64,000 nt of DNA from the NCBI GenBank assembly GCA_022702545.1, contig JAHRBC010000003.1, forward strand, positions 7,068,001 to 7,132,000, written 5' to 3'. Positions 60,526-64,000 of this stretch are shown piece after piece (position 1 is the stretch's first letter; every line of letters starts with the position of its first letter). Below the pieces are notes generated by a model. The model saw only the letters and a program-made list of their open reading frames with translations. It was not told the origin of the DNA and made no database searches. This DNA is from Phycomyces nitens (Eukaryota > Mucoromycota > Mucoromycetes > Mucorales > Phycomycetaceae). Both the position numbers and the translations under genes were made by a program.

Positions 60526-60808
60526 ATCATTGTAAATAAAACATAGATTAATAATAATATTATTATTATCATTATTATTTTTTACAGTGTTGCTATTTTA
60601 TTGATATTCCTCTCTAGTTTTTTTTTAAAGAAGAAGAAGAAGGAGAAGGAGAAGAATAAATACAGTAAAGTGGAATATATATATATATATATATTTTCTA
60701 AATAATAATAATAATAATAATAATAAGGAGAATGCAATGAAAAAGAAAAGGGCATGGCTAAACTAAGAGAAAGAGAGAGAAAATGGAATTGGTATTGCTT
60801 CTGCTATT
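60526..60808. other. Convergent gap between the CASTOR-like and A20/AN1 genes
   Basis: Contains AAT and TA arrays (about 60690-60725) and both 3' UTRs. No gene seen. Confidence 0.5.
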
Positions 60809-61836
60809 TTATAGACTGTCGATTCTTTGAAATGAACGGCCTCCCTTTGGCCTCTCGTGCAGCTTTGGATTGTTCTTGGCAAGGATGTCTAGAGAGCTTA
60901 TTAGCCCAAGAACCCTCTCCATGCTCACTATAATATCCTATACTTACTCTTGTCCAGTTGAGCAAAGTCAATGTCGCAGTCATGGCGGTCAGGGTACCGA
61001 TGGGAATCACAGAACACATAGTCACATCGACACTTATTGGCAGCTTGCTTTCCAAGTGGAACCTGTAAAGATATTTAATATCGACCAGCCTGTCTAGTCA
61101 ACTTGCCTTGACTCTGCATTTAAAGCATCTTCCTTTCTTTTCTTGGACGGGCTTTTCATTTGATGGGTTGGTATTATTGTTAACTGCGGAAGGTAACGGG
61201 TGCGGATTTGTGTGTTCAGATGTTTCGGGTAGTCCGGGTGAGGAAGGTCGAGGATGTTTGCGTGACATGGTTTCTGATGATGGTGATGGAATGGAGCCCT
61301 TTACCACAGAAGGTGTAGGTGATAGAGAGGTTCTAATGGGGTTGGGGGCAGATGGTATTTTCTCGGGTGTTTCGTCATGAGATGCTGTTATTTTTTTATT
61401 GTTGAAGGATTGGATGAGTTGCAAAGCTCATTTGGTTTGGTTTGGTTTATATATGTATAAGCAGATACACACCCACACACCCACATACCCACCCACACAT
61501 ACCCACACCCACCCACATAGATTATGTACATTCGCGCATGTAAAATACACATTTTGTTTTCAATTTAACCAATTGTAAATCTTATTGTCATTGGACCATC
61601 CTTTTATCTCTTTTTTATCTCTCTATTTTATCCTTCTAGTCTTTTTTTCAACTTGCTTTAACCAACATGTGCTCATGAAATATAGATTTAGAAATGTATC
61701 AAAACTTACATTTCATCTCATTAGTCTTGTTGGCTTTAAAGCATTTAGAGCACATGTTGTTGTAAATCTCATTTCCATAAAAACCGCAGCCGGCAGTACA
61801 AGGCAAAGGCATTTTCTGGCTGGTATTATTGTCCAT
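60809..61836 (-). CDS. A20/AN1 zinc-finger protein (stress-associated protein type)
   Basis: Minus strand, four exons. It starts MDNNTSQKMPLPCTAGCGFY at 61836; the A20 finger is C-x3-C-x11-C-x2-C (CTAGCGFYGNEIYNNMCSKC). A Ser/Pro-rich middle exon (61100-61424) follows, then the AN1 finger at the C-terminus: GRCFKCRVKVPLGKQAANKC, RCDYVFCDSHRYPDRHDCDI. The last exon reads NILAKNNPKLHERPKGGRSF and ends QRIDSL, stop 60809-60811. These proteins bind ubiquitin (A20) and act in stress responses and protein quality control; in fungi the role is little defined. The last exon also stays open to 60804 in another frame, but only the frame chosen joins at the GT-AG splice. The domain order matches animal ZFAND5/6 and plant SAPs. 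Confidence 0.9.
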
Positions 61837-62173
61837 CCAGAACAAGAGAAAAAAAAAGAAAGAAAAAAAAAGATAGGGAATTAAATGGTGAAAGAAAGGG
61901 GAAATGCGATATAAATATATAAATATACTTGTATAAAAAACCCACAAATCAATTGAACCCAACGATTTCTTTTTTTTTTGACACAAACGTCACCCACAAT
62001 TCCCAATTCAAACATTTATACTTCTTGTAATTGTACCTCTTTAATACGACCAAAATATACACAAAAATCATTAGATATAATTAGAGAATTTTTATATTGC
62101 TAAAAGAAGAAGACGAAGAAGACGAAGGAGAAGAAAGGATAAGTAGGTAAGGATTGCTTTTGTGAGGGTTTAT
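61837..62173. other. Intergenic between the A20/AN1 and ERG9 genes
   Basis: A-rich and T-rich homopolymers, no gene. ERG9 ends on the right; the left is the A20/AN1 promoter. Confidence 0.45.
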
Positions 62174-63770
62174 CTAGAATTGAGTAAGATAAAAGTAAAT
62201 AATGGCAACCAGGCACACAATCACAGGAAGCAGGGAGGTCTGGGATTTGACGACTGCCTTTTGAGTCTTTGTGTTGTTGACTATCCATTGTTCGATCTAG
62301 AGACAAAGGTCAGTCAGTCAGTAGGTTTGGTTTGGTTTGATGAATTGCTATTTTACCTTTCCAAGTGCCATTGAGATTTCGAGGAAGTTTGGGTCTGTGG
62401 GATCATTCTTTTGGGAAATCACCTTGAGATACTCTCTAAAGATCTCAATCACATTGTCCATGTCTGTGCTTGCTTGTATCAGTCTAATAGCCTCTCCTTT
62501 ACGGATCTTGATGTTGGTATGGTAAATGTCGAGGTTGTTAAAGACAAGGGCCAAGGTGGCAATTGCCATGACCTGGGGAATAGCACAAAAGTTGAATACA
62601 GACTGGTTTCGCAGGTTGGCCAGATAGCTCAGGACATCTGGAACGAGGTTGAGCACATTGAGGACCATTGCACTCAAGCAGGAGCGCGCCTGGGGGAGAA
62701 AAGTATTAATATATATATATAAAGACACGAGAATTGAGTACTATTTACTTTTTCAGCGTTTGAAGCAAGCACAAGGTCCTTGAATTCAGTGACATAGTTT
62801 CCCCAAATCTCCTTTGGCCAGAACTGGCGTCCATCGTCAAGGTCTTCGCGATAGTCACGAATGATGTTTGTCTTTTGGAGAAAGACGCCCATGTTGTTGG
62901 CCTTGACCTTGTCCAGGGTAACTGACTGGTCTTCCAAGCCAGACTCAGCAAACAGATCAGACAGACCGTATCCAACCAGACCAGCCACATAGTGACAATA
63001 GAGATCAAAGTCCTTTATGGTGGCTACAGATGTATTCTCACGATGTTCACCTGCCGCATAATCTGCCATACCATTACCCATCTTTTGAGTGATATCCGCA
63101 ATCACTCTCTGGAAACCTGGCTTGAGGCGAAGGAACTCGTTGATGACAATGTCAAATTCGACTAGCAACTGACGATCCTTTTCATTTGGACCATCTTGAT
63201 CATCATAATGAGTACACAGAAACAGAAACAGACGCAGAAACAGAAAAAGATTTTCTGACATGTATAAAACCCTTACTCTCATTAAAGTTCCATCCACTCT
63301 GAAAGATAATCTTGTCAAAGGACCTGAGGAGGGTCAGTTTTCTGTCAAGGTCAAGGCTCATGTCATCCTCGATCGTGTCCAGTCCTCTCAAGACAAGGTA
63401 GAAGATGCAAATCTTTTGTCAAACAAGGCTCTTTATATTATTATTTGCCATGCTTGGTTTCCATGATATAATATACTTACAGCATCTCTCAATTCATCAT
63501 CGAGTTCTTGAATCACGGCCGCAAAACTTCTAGAGGTCTAGAAAGGGGGTGGTGGTGGCGGTGGTGTCAGGTTTGATACTCAAGGGCTCCAAGGATATCC
63601 CCAGTGTTTGGACTTACCATGTCAAGGAACTGATAGCATTGTTTCTTTTGTTCGTCTTTGGCCATTGTGCTTTTGTGGTTCAACTTGTTCTTTGATTCCG
63701 CCGAGAACTTGTAGGTCAAAAGAGCCTTTAACTCTGCGGGATGTCCCAGGGATTTCAAAAAGACATTCAT
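62174..63770 (-). CDS. ERG9: Squalene synthase (farnesyl-diphosphate farnesyltransferase)
   Basis: First committed step of sterol synthesis: joins two farnesyl diphosphates, reduces presqualene diphosphate to squalene with NADPH, at the ER membrane. Minus strand, six exons; start MNVFLKSLGHPAELKALLTY at 63770. Landmarks: YQFLDMTSRSFAAVIQELDD; aspartate-rich motif 1 in LVLRGLDTIEDDMSLD; the YCHYVAGLVGYGLSDLF segment; motif 2 in NIIRDYREDLDDGRQFWPKE; NFCAIPQVMAIATLALVFNN; and a C-terminal membrane anchor (SLLPVIVCLVAIIYFYLTQF), stop at 62174-62176. Full length, about 415 residues. Codons further upstream in frame begin with TTG, so the first ATG is at 63770. All motifs needed for catalysis are present. 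Confidence 0.96.
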
Positions 63771-64000
63771 GCTGTGCAAAAGAGGCTGATGATGATGATG
63801 ATGATGATGATTTTTTTTGTTATTGTTGTTATTGCCCTTTATTTTTTGAAAGGGAAAAAAACAAAAACAAAATCAGTGTTCTGGGTGGGTTATATTCAGT
63901 GGTACTAATTTATTAAAAGGGCGCAAGAAATACAAGAAACATGAAAAGGGAGAAGAACAAGGCTTTATATTCACCAAAGATCCTCATAGGAACAATGGTA
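63771..64000. other. ERG9 upstream region (window edge)
   Basis: Probable ERG9 promoter, with (GAT)n at about 63787-63810 and a TATA-like TTTATATTC near 63963. No gene seen. Confidence 0.4.

Noticed and set aside
60804..61055. Other frame through the last exon of the A20/AN1 gene
   Set aside because: Does not join to the AN1 exon at the splice site; the chosen frame does.
63771..63779. Extension of ERG9 by three codons upstream
   Set aside because: The first codon is TTG; the first ATG at 63770 is the natural start.

Overview
The window is nuclear DNA of a filamentous fungus. The genes carry many short spliceosomal introns (mostly about 50-110 nt, GT/AG with CTAAC/CTGAC-like branch sites). 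Intergenic DNA is AT-rich and full of microsatellites, and start codons often follow pyrimidine-rich tracts. The protein set (squalene synthase ERG9, Rua1-type regulator, DUF1752 protein, A20/AN1 protein, C2-type phosphatidylserine decarboxylase, a CASTOR-like double-ACT protein) and the FAR1/MULE and Tc1/mariner relics fit an early-diverging fungus of the Mucoromycota. That placement is inference from protein resemblance and gene structure; no search was run.

Layout, left to right. 1-6.3 kb: 3' part of the class III PI3-kinase VPS34, a nitronate monooxygenase and the mitochondrial GTP/GDP carrier GGC1, all on +. 6.3-11.9 kb: an accessory block with a broken FAR1/MULE transposase, two 287-bp inverted arms around a Tc1/mariner relic, and a MITE-like element. 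11.9-19.0 kb: a SMAP-domain lysine-rich protein (+), ATP synthase subunit 4 (-), an unrecognised acidic protein (+) and the i-AAA protease YME1 (+). 19.0-26.9 kb: a gene desert with one tRNA-Ser(GCU) and a second Tc1-like relic. 26.9-30.7 kb: cytochrome c1, a derlin and TAF9, all on -. 31.2-37.7 kb: a DUF1752/Reg1-like protein, an unrecognised fungal protein and an SLC35F6-like transporter (+), then a DUF202 membrane protein (-). 39.8-45.3 kb: DNA polymerase alpha catalytic subunit POL1 (+). 46.5-51.0 kb: a Rua1_C-domain regulator and an F-box/WD40 protein (-). 54.0-60.5 kb: PRA1/Yip3, a PSD2-type phosphatidylserine decarboxylase and the CASTOR-like protein (+). 60.8-63.8 kb: an A20/AN1 zinc-finger protein and squalene synthase (-).

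Most genes are ordinary housekeeping genes. Four make mitochondrial inner-membrane proteins (GGC1, ATP4, YME1, CYT1), and several act in membrane traffic or lipid metabolism (VPS34, derlin, PRA1, PSD2, ERG9). Nothing shows that they are coordinately regulated. Points most worth a second look: a fungal homologue of the arginine sensor CASTOR with a changed second ACT motif; three GC-AG introns of 49-50 nt in three unrelated genes; and the nested transposon block at 8.1-11.8 kb. I found no CRISPR array, rRNA, plasmid or phage feature and no clear new multi-gene system. Exon boundaries were read by eye from splice signals and protein continuity and may be off by a few bases where not stated.
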